Below are positions 1 to 6,174 of a DNA stretch of 8,298 nt, one piece after another. Origin of the DNA: Candidatus Woesearchaeota archaeon. Its GTDB lineage: Archaea; Nanobdellota; Nanobdellia; Woesearchaeales; PXDW01. The position numbers and the translations under genes are program-made. Position 1 is the first letter of the stretch, and each line of letters starts with the position of its first letter. The stretch covers positions 1 to 8,298 of the forward strand of contig PXDW01000119.1 of the NCBI GenBank assembly GCA_003564925.1. Reading direction: 5' to 3'. Below the pieces are notes generated by a model that saw nothing but the letters and a program-made list of their open reading frames with translations, searched no databases and was not told where the DNA came from.

Positions 1-20
1 TAAGTTTAATAAAGATTAAA

Positions 21-2837
21 ATGAAAACAAAAAAATACAAAACATTTACAGTTTTGCTAGTCATAGCTTTTATTCTAATAAGCACTCCAATCGCTTTGAC
101 AAATACTAAAGAAGCAGAAGGCGAAGTTAAAGTAACTTTTATAGATTTTGATAAATGTTTAATTGAAGAGATAGAATTAACAGAAGAGGCCGTAATTGAG
201 ATTGGTTCAGGTTTTGAGGACTATCAGCCTGAAGGATCAGATGGTGAAGATTTTCCTGGAGACAGGATAAGGATAACTGGCGATGGAAAAATCTATTTTG
301 ATGATGAGGGTAAATTCACTCATGTAGAAAACTTGGTTGGCAGCTATGAAATTTTGGATAAAGATGGAGGAACACTAACAAACATAAGCTCCATTAACGA
401 TAAAGAACCAATAACTGTCTACAATAGTTATGATGATTTTAAACAGCGTGTTGAAGAAAATGGTGGTAAATTTTTTTGGAGAATCAAAGAAGAAGATAAT
501 GTTATTCATGCGGGATTTGACCAGAAACTTATAATGGGTACAGGTTTTTTTAAGTTAGAAAGGCAGCGCAGCGAAACACTTACTTCATTAGATGTCGAAT
601 CTAAATCTCAAGATAGTCTTTTTTATTACATTAATGTTGGGCAAAAAGAAATAATTGAGGCTTATGGTAAAGTTTATGTTAAAGATGACGATGATATTTT
701 TGAAGGATATAATGATGTGATTGCATATATTAAGGAAAGTTATGAATCTAAGGAAGAAGTAAAAATTCTTTTAGATAATAATTATTTGAAATATTATAAC
801 GAAAATGAAGAAAACTATCACGATGCCGAATATTTAGCCTATTTTGGAAAAAGAGTTTATGATATCAATGGAGATCCTGTCATGATAGATAGAGAGGAAT
901 TGGTCCTTGGGCATAATATTGGGATAAAAGATGGTGCCAAATACTTTGAAACGATTGATGATAACTATGATGCCCTTGCTAATTATATAAATGATGGCAA
1001 TGAACCAGTTATGCGAAAAGTTACCACTATAGAAACTTTTGGTGGAAAGCAATTTGGTGGTGGAGAATTTACATTAGCTGAAGAAGGACTTGATGGTGCT
1101 TATATCGGCTCAAACGGAAATGAAGTACCTGTTAACTCAGCCAAAGGCATTAGTTTTAAGGTTTGTGCTAACCAAGGAGAGCCTTGCACTTATTTAGTAT
1201 GCTGTCATGGTCTTGATTGTGATGATGGCTCTTCTGATGACATAGAAAGTTATACCTCTCAACAAGGTTTAGACTTAAGGCTAAGTGATAGCAAAAATAT
1301 TTATAAAACCTGTATTGGGGATGCTCCTGATGATATTGTTCAAGATATTGACGAAGATTATGACGAAGATTATATTGTTGTGGACCAAAGCGGACAAGCA
1401 TTCCCCGATACAGAAGATTTTACTGATAGGCATCATGGTGGACAACCATTCCCTGATGAACATATATCTCATGATGATGAACATATATCTCATGATGATG
1501 AACATATATCTCATGATGGTGAACATATTGGAACTGGTGAAGGCCATCGCACTTTTGATCAGTGCGGCGATGGATATGAATGGGATCATATTAAAGGAGA
1601 ATGTGTGCGTTACAATGAAAAAAGAATGCCCTATCTTGATTTTTTGCTTAATAATAATCGAGGAGGCTTAGAAATAGAAAAAGGCGATACTGTTGCAATG
1701 AAAGGAGTAGTTATTAATGGAGACAGCAATGCCAGAATATCAATAAAAGTTGACGGAAGAGAAATAAGGGTGGGAGCAAATGAAATTGTAGTAAGTCATA
1801 CTTTTAGGGAAGAAGGAGCCTTTTCTGTAAGCTTTGAATACCCCGAATCAGAAAATTATCTGACAAGTACAATAACAAGGACTGTTGTTGTTCAGAGCAC
1901 TGAGGAACGCAAAGACACAGATGACAAAGACACAGATGACAAAGACACAGATGACAAAGACACAGATGACAAAGACACAGATGACAAAGGACCAAAATGG
2001 ATTGATCATGGAACAATACCGGAAAGCGATTCACCATATTCAAAAAACAAGGAGCATGTTTTCTGGATTCAATGGGATGATCCAGGTACATTGGACAGAG
2101 TTGAGATTGAACATGATTTCTCAGGAACTATGCAAAAAACAACAGTGGCCAGAGGCTCTGACAACAAATACACTTTCAGGGTGACGGGGCTTGAAATGGG
2201 AAACTACAGGTATAGGTGGCATGCAAGAGATAAAAACGGCTTAACCGCCAGCACTAGAAATATGATTTATGCAGTCTCAAAAGGAGAGCCGATTGTAACA
2301 ATAAGAGTAAACAATAAACAGTTTGTAGAAGATGAGATAAGGCTCTATAAAGGCACATACACATTCAATATAATTCTTAATGAGCCTTCTGATGCGGAAA
2401 TGAGCATAGTGTTTGACAGAGTGCTAAGAGAAAAAGATTTCACATTAAATATGTACCGTTTTGGCCGCTATCAACTTTCGATATCAGTTTCTGAAACAGA
2501 ATTATTTAAGGGAAAAACTTTTACAAAATATGTTTACATAGAAAGAAAAGACCCGGATATATTGGTAAAAATAAATGGGATATCTAATCAGGATGTTATA
2601 GAGACAGAAAGTTCTAATGTAGGCATAGAAATAGAATTATTAAAGCCCGAGGAAGGCTCAGTTTCTTACTATTTGAATAATGAGCTTATCAAAGTTATTG
2701 ATAGCTCAATTGGTTATTCCTACAAATCAACAAAAACTCTTGAGCCCGGAGAGCATATTGTAAAGGCAATATTCTCGGAGACAGAAGAATACAAAGAATT
2801 TGCTGTTGAGAGGAAGATTATTGTATTAGAGCCATAA
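21..2837 (+). CDS. Large secreted/surface modular protein with knottin-like cysteine cluster, acidic repeats and Ig-like domains
   Basis: I do not recognise a named family over the full 938 residues. The N-terminus is basic (K2-K7), followed by a hydrophobic stretch at about 8-27, which fits a Sec signal peptide or an uncleaved membrane anchor. No second membrane segment is visible at the C-terminus. Residues about 35-375 are an acidic, mixed alpha/beta region of unknown type. C382, C389, C394, C395, C400 and C431 form a C-C-CC-C-C pattern. Residues 479-499 are three copies of DEHISHD. C515 and C528 close a small loop of the 'CGDGY...GECV' type. An Ig-like beta-sandwich probably covers about 540-628, then KDTDD repeats five times (631-655) as a charged linker. 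Residues about 657-757 resemble an FnIII/Ig-like domain, with one or two more Ig-like domains to the end. ATG at 21 directly precedes the basic and hydrophobic signal; no SD is seen, and the promoter lies mostly outside the window. A role in adhesion, binding or the cell envelope is inference. Confidence 0.85.
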   Translation: MKTKKYKTFTVLLVIAFILISTPIALTNTKEAEGEVKVTFIDFDKCLIEEIELTEEAVIEIGSGFEDYQPEGSDGEDFPGDRIRITGDGKIYFDDEGKFTHVENLVGSYEILDKDGGTLTNISSINDKEPITVYNSYDDFKQRVEENGGKFFWRIKEEDNVIHAGFDQKLIMGTGFFKLERQRSETLTSLDVESKSQDSLFYYINVGQKEIIEAYGKVYVKDDDDIFEGYNDVIAYIKESYESKEEVKILLDNNYLKYYNENEENYHDAEYLAYFGKRVYDINGDPVMIDREELVLGHNIGIKDGAKYFETIDDNYDALANYINDGNEPVMRKVTTIETFGGKQFGGGEFTLAEEGLDGAYIGSNGNEVPVNSAKGISFKVCANQGEPCTYLVCCHGLDCDDGSSDDIESYTSQQGLDLRLSDSKNIYKTCIGDAPDDIVQDIDEDYDEDYIVVDQSGQAFPDTEDFTDRHHGGQPFPDEHISHDDEHISHDDEHISHDGEHIGTGEGHRTFDQCGDGYEWDHIKGECVRYNEKRMPYLDFLLNNNRGGLEIEKGDTVAMKGVVINGDSNARISIKVDGREIRVGANEIVVSHTFREEGAFSVSFEYPESENYLTSTITRTVVVQSTEERKDTDDKDTDDKDTDDKDTDDKDTDDKGPKWIDHGTIPESDSPYSKNKEHVFWIQWDDPGTLDRVEIEHDFSGTMQKTTVARGSDNKYTFRVTGLEMGNYRYRWHARDKNGLTASTRNMIYAVSKGEPIVTIRVNNKQFVEDEIRLYKGTYTFNIILNEPSDAEMSIVFDRVLREKDFTLNMYRFGRYQLSISVSETELFKGKTFTKYVYIERKDPDILVKINGISNQDVIETESSNVGIEIELLKPEEGSVSYYLNNELIKVIDSSIGYSYKSTKTLEPGEHIVKAIFSETEEYKEFAVERKIIVLEP
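1164..1313 (+). other. Six-cysteine knottin-like (C-C-CC-C-C) segment inside the secreted protein
   Basis: Cysteines 382, 389, 394, 395, 400 and 431 are spaced C-x6-C-x4-CC-x4-C-x30-C. The core GEPCTYLVCCHGLDC has the Gly before the second Cys, the vicinal pair and the 'CC-x-GL-x-C' ending seen in inhibitor-cystine-knot peptides, and the last cysteine sits in 'YKTC', as their final strand often does. The last loop is unusually long (30 residues, rich in Asp and Ser). Only three other cysteines occur in the 938 residues, so the clustering is marked. The fold is inferred from spacing alone. Confidence 0.5.
1392..1457 (+). repeat. Degenerate direct duplication encoding GQ(A/P)FPD
   Basis: The 18 bases at 1392-1409 and at 1440-1457 match at 16 positions and lie 48 bases (16 codons) apart. 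They encode GQAFPD and GQPFPD just before the DEHISHD array. This looks like an older duplication in the same low-complexity segment. Confidence 0.6.
1455..1517 (+). repeat. Three perfect 21-bp in-frame tandem repeats encoding DEHISHD
   Basis: The 21-base unit occurs three times without a mismatch (1455-1475, 1476-1496, 1497-1517). A partial fourth copy (1518-1529, reading GEHI) follows. Each unit encodes DEHISHD, giving a short His/Asp/Glu-rich array at residues 479-499. Such a composition could bind divalent metal, but no binding site can be shown from sequence. The perfect DNA identity points to recent slippage or expansion. Confidence 0.95.
1911..1985 (+). repeat. Five perfect 15-bp in-frame tandem repeats encoding KDTDD
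   Basis: A 15-base unit is repeated five times with no mismatch and encodes (KDTDD)x5 at residues 631-655. It separates an Ig-like domain from the FnIII/Ig-like domains that follow, so it probably acts as an extended charged linker. The unit is a multiple of three, so gain or loss of copies keeps the frame. It lacks the glycine pattern of thrombospondin type-3 calcium repeats. Confidence 0.95.
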
Positions 2838-2838
2838 A

Positions 2839-2850
2839 CTTTAAAAATAA
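2839..2850 (+). promoter_or_regulatory. TATA box for the histone-fold-like gene (leaderless)
   Basis: CTTTAAAAATAA begins just after the stop codon of the surface-protein gene and is centred about 26 nt before the ATG at 2871. That spacing places transcription start at or next to the start codon. No SD is seen, so a leaderless mRNA is likely. Confidence 0.5.
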
Positions 2851-2870
2851 AAAACCATTATCATATTAAA

Positions 2871-3032
2871 ATGGCAATTATAGTTAAATCTCAGATAAAG
2901 GAGATTGCAAAAATGAATGTCTCTGCTGATTTCCCTCCAGCTTTGGAAGAAAAAGTAATGCAGCTTATAGAGAAAGCAGCCGAGAGAGCCCAACTAAACA
3001 ATAGAAGAACAATGATGGCTAAAGACCTTTAA
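2871..3032 (+). CDS. Small histone-fold-like protein (DUF1931-like), 53 aa
   Basis: The product begins MAIIVKSQIKEIAK and ends RRTMMAKDL. A short first helix (about 4-14) and a loop (NVSADF) lead into a long helix (about 23-44). The ending RRTMMAKDL resembles the 'R-K-T-V-x-A-x-D' turn before the last helix of archaeal histones. I recall short archaeal DUF1931-type proteins with this start and a '(A/P)(R/K)DL' end, so the length is probably natural, not a truncation. The third helix of the canonical fold would be missing or extremely short. DNA binding is inferred from the fold only. The start is the first ATG after a well-placed TATA box. The 3' end overlaps the convergent 109-aa gene by 14 bp (3019-3032). 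Confidence 0.8.
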   Translation: MAIIVKSQIKEIAKMNVSADFPPALEEKVMQLIEKAAERAQLNNRRTMMAKDL

Positions 3033-3348
3033 GCTTTTTCTTTAGCTCTTTAATCTTTTTTTCTATTTTTTCTAGATCAGATTTTTTTAGTTTTTTTGAG
3101 CTTTTCAGAATTTTATATTTTTTTTCTAAAAGGTCAAGCTTTGCCTTTAGTAAATGATTATACTCTACTTTTAGTCTTAACTTTTCAACATACTTATGCT
3201 TTTCAATCTTTTTCTGCCTTTCTTTTCTTGCCAGCTCAATATTTTTTTTAGAAGCCCTTTTTTCCTCTTCTTTCTTTTCGATTTTTTTACAGGCTCTAGT
3301 CAAAGCCAAAAATATATCCCTTAGGCAAAAGTTGTTTTTATTTTTCAT
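3019..3348 (-). CDS. Lysine-rich coiled-coil protein of unknown function, 109 aa
   Basis: I do not recognise this gene. The product is very rich in Lys and Glu. After a short N-terminal segment with two cysteines (C8, C20) and hydrophobics (DIFLALTRA), the rest looks like nearly continuous charged helix, with Leu/Ile spaced as in a coiled coil. There is no signal peptide or membrane segment. Its ATG follows directly on the TAA of the 141-aa gene (3349-3351) with no base between, so the two are almost certainly co-transcribed and perhaps translationally coupled. The strong positive charge could suit nucleic-acid or ribosome contact, but that is a guess. It is weaker as a gene call than its neighbours because low-complexity Lys-rich frames can be open by chance, although the exact stop-start junction supports it. 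Confidence 0.7.
   Translation of the reverse strand: MKNKNNFCLRDIFLALTRACKKIEKKEEEKRASKKNIELARKERQKKIEKHKYVEKLRLKVEYNHLLKAKLDLLEKKYKILKSSKKLKKSDLEKIEKKIKELKKKLKGL
3034..3070 (+). terminator. T-rich tract downstream of the histone-fold-like gene
   Basis: Several runs of T on the plus strand begin two bases after the stop codon. Archaeal RNA polymerase stops at such oligo-T tracts without needing a hairpin. The same bases are the Lys (AAA/AAG) codons of the convergent 109-aa gene, so the tract may be simply a by-product of that coding sequence. Confidence 0.35.
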
Positions 3349-3774
3349 TTATTTCTTAAACATATCAAAGAATGATTTTCTCTCTTCTTTTTTCTCATCA
3401 ATCCTGGGCAAGGGCTTTACAGCAGGAGCTTTGAATTCAGGCTTAGGATTTTGAGGCATGGTCTGGGTGGGCATAGCACTTTGTTGTGGAGGAGGAGTGC
3501 TTGGCTTTATTATTGGCCTTGGCTGGGCAGAAACAGGCCTTCTTTCCCTCTCTTTAAGCATATCAGCAACAGCAACTATACCTCTTGCAATTTTCTCATT
3601 CTGCTCCTCTAAAATAGAAATTTTTTTCATCAAAGGGCTGATTTTTTTGTCAACTTCCAATTCCTGAGGCTCTGTTTTAATCTCTTCAGCAGCCCCTTTA
3701 AATATGCCAACTAAATAATTTATTGAATTATTCAAATCATCAATACTTTTTTTTAAGCTTGCAATATCAGTCAT
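3349..3774 (-). CDS. Coiled-coil protein with proline-rich linker and short C-terminal peptide, 141 aa
   Basis: I do not recognise a named family. Residues about 1-30 and 42-77 look like amphipathic helices or coiled coil (SLKKSIDDLNNSINYL; ISILEEQNEKIARGIVAVAD). A Pro/Gln/Ala-rich, probably disordered stretch follows at about 79-122. The protein ends in a charged segment and the short peptide KSFFDMFKK. There is no signal peptide. An oligomerising helix, flexible linker and terminal hydrophobic-basic peptide suggest an adaptor that shows a linear motif to a partner; this is inference. ATG at 3774 has an SD (AGAGGTG) five bases upstream and a TATA box farther up, so it heads a two-gene unit with the abutting 109-aa gene. 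Confidence 0.85.
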   Translation of the reverse strand: MTDIASLKKSIDDLNNSINYLVGIFKGAAEEIKTEPQELEVDKKISPLMKKISILEEQNEKIARGIVAVADMLKERERRPVSAQPRPIIKPSTPPPQQSAMPTQTMPQNPKPEFKAPAVKPLPRIDEKKEERKSFFDMFKK

Positions 3775-3778
3775 TATA

Positions 3779-3820
3779 GCACCTCTTATAATCTTAGAAC
3801 TATTTACATATATAAAATTA
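3779..3820 (-). promoter_or_regulatory. Promoter and SD of the 141-aa/109-aa unit
   Basis: On the minus strand an AT-rich TATA-like box (about 3808-3820) lies about 26 nt before a predicted start near 3787. The SD AGAGGTG (3780-3786) follows, then five bases to the ATG. The order TATA, short leader, SD, ATG fits a leadered archaeal gene. Confidence 0.5.
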
Positions 3821-3848
3821 ACGAAAAATAAAAATTTTAAAAATAAAA
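3821..3848 (-). terminator. Oligo-T terminator of the thermosome gene
   Basis: Directly after the thermosome stop codon the minus strand reads as several T-runs (TTTTATTTTTAAAATTTTTA and on). This is the usual archaeal intrinsic termination signal and would separate the thermosome mRNA from the promoter of the next minus-strand gene. Confidence 0.55.
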
Positions 3849-5486
3849 TTACATCATTCCAGGTGGCATCCCGCCGTATCCTCCTCCAGGAGGCCCCTGC
3901 GGCTTTTGTCTTCCAGATGAAATAACATCATCTATTCTTAGAATCATTACAGCAACTTCAGAAGCAGAACTCACTGCCTGTGTTTTTATCTTCAATGGCT
4001 CTATAACGCCTTCTTTCCACGCGTCAATTGTTTTTCCTGTAAATACGTTGATGCCGTACCACTTGTTTCCCTTATCATGCTCTGACTTCAGGGCTGTTAA
4101 AACATCAATAGGATCTAATCCTGCATTTTCTGCAAGGGTTCTTGGTATAACCTCAATTGAGTCAGCAAAGGAATTTACAGCAAGCTGTTCTCTTCCAGAT
4201 AGGCTGTTTGCAAAGCTTCTAAGGCCTTTAGCTAACTCCATTTCAGGAGCTCCAGCCCCTGCAACAATCTTTCCATATCTTAAAGATGCAATAACATCTC
4301 CAATGGCATCTTCCATTGCCCTTTTAACCTCATCAATAACATGCTCTGTTCCGCCCCTTATCAATATAGTTACTGATTTGGCTTCTTTGCAGTCTTTTAT
4401 ATAAGTCATAGACTCATCCCCTACTTTGACTTCTTCAACCAACCCTGATTTTCCTAAGTCATTCTCGCTTAAGTCATCCAAATTAGTTATAATTGAAGCT
4501 CCGGTTGCCCTTGCCAACTGGTCCATGTCTGATTTTTTTACTCTTCGCGCTGCAAAAATACCTTTTTTTGCAAGGAAATGCTGAGCAACATCATCTATTC
4601 CCTTCTGGCAGAAAACAACATTAGCTTTGCTTTTTTCAATTTTATCAATCATTTTTTTTAGCATATTTTCTTCCATATCTAGAAAAGCCTGCATCTTTTC
4701 AGGGTCTGTTATGGATATCTTGGCGTCTGTTTCTGTATTTTTTATTTCTATAGCAGAATCAATCAATGCTATCTTTGCATCTTTTATATATTTGGGCATT
4801 GCGCTGTGAACCCTCTCTTTGTCAATTACAACTCCTTCTATAAGTTCTGTGTCTTCAACACTCGCCCCCACTTTCTTTTCGAGCTTTATATTTCCTGAAT
4901 CAATTATTATCTTTTTTCCTTCTTCTTCAATCACTTTTGTTACAGCCTTTACGACTATCTCTGATAACTTTTCTTTTGAAGCCTCTGCGCCTTTTCCAGT
5001 CATCGCAGTAATCGCAATATTTTTTAAAATATTTAGGTCTTTTTTTTCAACATTCTCTGATATTTTATTTAGAATTTCCTGAGACTTTTCAGCAGCCAGC
5101 CTATATCCTTTTGCCAAAACTGTGGGGTGTATTTCCTGCTCAAGCAGGTCTTCCGCCCTTTTTAAAAGCTCTCCGGCAAGAACAACTGCTGTTGTTGTTC
5201 CGTCTCCAACTTCGTCTTCCTGGGTCTTTGCTATTTCCACAATCATCTTTGCGGCAGGATGCTCAATTCCCATCTCATTTAATATAGTAACGCCGTCATT
5301 AGTAACAACAATATCTCCCATAGAGTCGACAAGCATTTTGTCCATCCCTTTAGGCCCTAAAGTAGTTCTAACGGTCTCAGCAACTATCTTTGCTGCCATG
5401 ATATTGTTTCTTTGAGCGTCCCTTCCAGAACTCCTTTTAGAATCTTCTGGTAATATGAATATTGGCTGTACATCTTTGTTTGCCAT
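3849..5486 (-). CDS. thsA: Thermosome subunit (group II chaperonin), 545 aa
   Basis: This is a subunit of the cytosolic double-ring ATP-driven chaperonin that folds proteins inside a cavity closed by its own built-in lid. Hallmarks in order are LGPKGMDK (43-50), TNDGVTIL (62-69) and the nucleotide-binding GDGTTT (94-99). GAGAPEMELA lies in the C-terminal equatorial half, and the tail is Gly/Met-rich (GGYGGMPPGMM), as is typical of thermosomes. Length matches the family. The start at 5486 (MANKDVQP) is chosen because GGAGGTGG lies six bases upstream and the TATA box lies beyond it; the frame is open for 31 more codons, but those would cover both signals. It diverges from the cytidylate kinase gene and ends before an oligo-T tract. 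Whether the ring is homo- or hetero-oligomeric cannot be told from one subunit; the symbol is a generic choice. Confidence 0.97.
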   Translation of the reverse strand: MANKDVQPIFILPEDSKRSSGRDAQRNNIMAAKIVAETVRTTLGPKGMDKMLVDSMGDIVVTNDGVTILNEMGIEHPAAKMIVEIAKTQEDEVGDGTTTAVVLAGELLKRAEDLLEQEIHPTVLAKGYRLAAEKSQEILNKISENVEKKDLNILKNIAITAMTGKGAEASKEKLSEIVVKAVTKVIEEEGKKIIIDSGNIKLEKKVGASVEDTELIEGVVIDKERVHSAMPKYIKDAKIALIDSAIEIKNTETDAKISITDPEKMQAFLDMEENMLKKMIDKIEKSKANVVFCQKGIDDVAQHFLAKKGIFAARRVKKSDMDQLARATGASIITNLDDLSENDLGKSGLVEEVKVGDESMTYIKDCKEAKSVTILIRGGTEHVIDEVKRAMEDAIGDVIASLRYGKIVAGAGAPEMELAKGLRSFANSLSGREQLAVNSFADSIEVIPRTLAENAGLDPIDVLTALKSEHDKGNKWYGINVFTGKTIDAWKEGVIEPLKIKTQAVSSASEVAVMILRIDDVISSGRQKPQGPPGGGYGGMPPGMM

Positions 5487-5492
5487 AAAAAA

Positions 5493-5536
5493 CCACCTCC
5501 TGTAGTAAAAGATGTGAATTTTCTCTTTTATATAAA
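5493..5536 (-). promoter_or_regulatory. Promoter and strong SD of the thermosome gene
   Basis: On the minus strand TTTATATAA (5528-5536), preceded by a purine-rich BRE-like AAAAAAG, predicts transcription start near 5507. The leader of about 20 nt carries GGAGGTGG (5493-5500), nearly the full complement of the 16S rRNA 3' end, six bases before the ATG. It is the strongest SD in the window, as expected for an abundant chaperonin. Confidence 0.7.
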
Positions 5537-5544
5537 CTTTTTTG

Positions 5545-5587
5545 TTTAATCTTTCTTGGAAAAATATATAAATTATCAAAGATTAAA
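5545..5587 (+). repeat. Perfect 10-bp inverted repeat flanking the kinase TATA box
   Basis: TTTAATCTTT (5545-5554) and its exact reverse complement AAAGATTAAA (5578-5587) are separated by 23 bases. The interval contains the TATA box of the kinase gene, and the left arm lies just upstream of the thermosome TATA box. It could be an operator for a dimeric regulator in the divergent promoter, or a chance match in AT-rich DNA. Confidence 0.5.
5561..5573 (+). promoter_or_regulatory. TATA box of the cytidylate kinase gene (leaderless)
   Basis: AAAATATATAAAT is centred about 27 nt before the ATG at 5595 and is preceded by purines resembling a BRE. Transcription would begin at the start codon. No SD is present, so a leaderless mRNA is likely. 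Confidence 0.65.
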
Positions 5588-5594
5588 AGAAACA

Positions 5595-6149
5595 ATGATA
5601 ATCTCTATATCTGGAAAGCCCGGTTCGGGAAAGTCTAGCGTTGCCAAGATACTTTCTGAAAAGCTTAAGATGAAAAGGTATTACATGGGAGAAATAAGGA
5701 GAGAGATGGCCCGCAAGAAAGGAATGACTATCCATGAGTTCAATATGTTGGGAGAAAAAGAGGATTTTACTGATAAAGAAGTTGACGACTTTGTTGAAAA
5801 ATTAGGAAATGAGGAGGATAATTTTGTTATAGAAAGCAGAACTGCTTTTCATTTTATACCAAATTCTAAAAAGATATTCTTGTATGTAAGCGATGATGAA
5901 GGCGCAAAAAGAATACTTAATGAAAATAAAGAGGCATTGGAAGAAAGAAATGAGCCTTTGTATAAAACAATAGAAGAAGTTAAGAAAAAAAACAGGGAAA
6001 GGATGGAAAGCGATGATAGAAGATATAAGAAATATTATGGTATTGAATGGGACCAAAAGAAAAATTTTGACTATTTTCTCGATACAACTAATTTGACTAT
6101 TAAAGAGACGGTTAATATGATTTTAGAGTATATTAATCAAAAAACTTAA
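5595..6149 (+). CDS. cmk: Cytidylate kinase, archaeal type, 184 aa
   Basis: The enzyme transfers phosphate from ATP to CMP/dCMP, giving CDP/dCDP in pyrimidine nucleotide supply and recycling. A Walker A P-loop, GKPGSGKS (7-14), follows the first beta strand. RYYMGEIRREMA (28-39) and the E80-S81-R82 turn fit the NMP-binding part. An Arg-rich lid region with NRERMESDDRRYKKYYGIEW (133-152) matches the 'RYKKYYGI' ending typical of archaeal Cmk. The length of about 180 residues is normal. An ATG 39 bases upstream is rejected because it lies ahead of the TATA box; starting at 5595 puts the first strand (MIISISG) at the N-terminus, as is usual. Another small P-loop NMP kinase is possible but less likely. 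The next gene's promoter overlaps its 3' end. Confidence 0.88.
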   Translation: MIISISGKPGSGKSSVAKILSEKLKMKRYYMGEIRREMARKKGMTIHEFNMLGEKEDFTDKEVDDFVEKLGNEEDNFVIESRTAFHFIPNSKKIFLYVSDDEGAKRILNENKEALEERNEPLYKTIEEVKKKNRERMESDDRRYKKYYGIEWDQKKNFDYFLDTTNLTIKETVNMILEYINQKT

Positions 6150-6155
6150 ATATAA
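6144..6155 (+). promoter_or_regulatory. TATA box of the 187-aa gene, overlapping the cmk stop codon
   Basis: ACTTAAATATAA includes the TAA stop of cmk (6147-6149). The box is centred about 25 nt before the ATG at 6175, which predicts a leaderless transcript. No SD is visible. Confidence 0.55.
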
Positions 6156-6174
6156 TCTTTGTCTTTAATTATGA

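Noticed and set aside
1281..1671. Open frames on both strands across the His/Asp repeat region
   Set aside because: They are other-frame readings of the 21-bp repeat and its flanks, giving repetitive hydrophobic-Met peptides with no start signals.
1455..1985. Short tandem repeats as a possible CRISPR array
   Set aside because: The units are contiguous without spacers, 15 or 21 bp long, and in frame inside a coding region.
1911..1985. KDTDD array as thrombospondin type-3-like calcium-binding repeats
   Set aside because: The Gly residues and 'D-x-D-x-D-G' spacing of that family are missing; it reads as a charged linker.
1804..2184. Open frames on both strands across the KDTDD repeat
   Set aside because: They are frame shadows of the 15-bp repeat, such as a Cys-Leu-His repeat on the minus strand, with no SD or TATA context.
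3458..3667. Plus-strand open frame with hydrophobic residues opposite the 141-aa gene
   Set aside because: It is the antisense of the Pro/Gln-rich linker. The minus-strand gene has a TATA box, SD and operon junction; this one has none.
4048..5415. Plus-strand open frames opposite the thermosome gene
   Set aside because: They are antisense shadows, Ser/Ile-rich with no promoter or SD, lying over strongly conserved chaperonin coding sequence.
5487..5579. Upstream in-frame extension of the thermosome (31 extra codons)
   Set aside because: It would cover the SD and TATA box, its residues do not look like a chaperonin N-terminus, and MANKDVQP at 5486 has the ideal SD spacing.
5556..5594. Earlier ATG for cytidylate kinase
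   Set aside because: It lies upstream of the TATA box that would drive the gene, and the P-loop strand normally begins right at the N-terminus.
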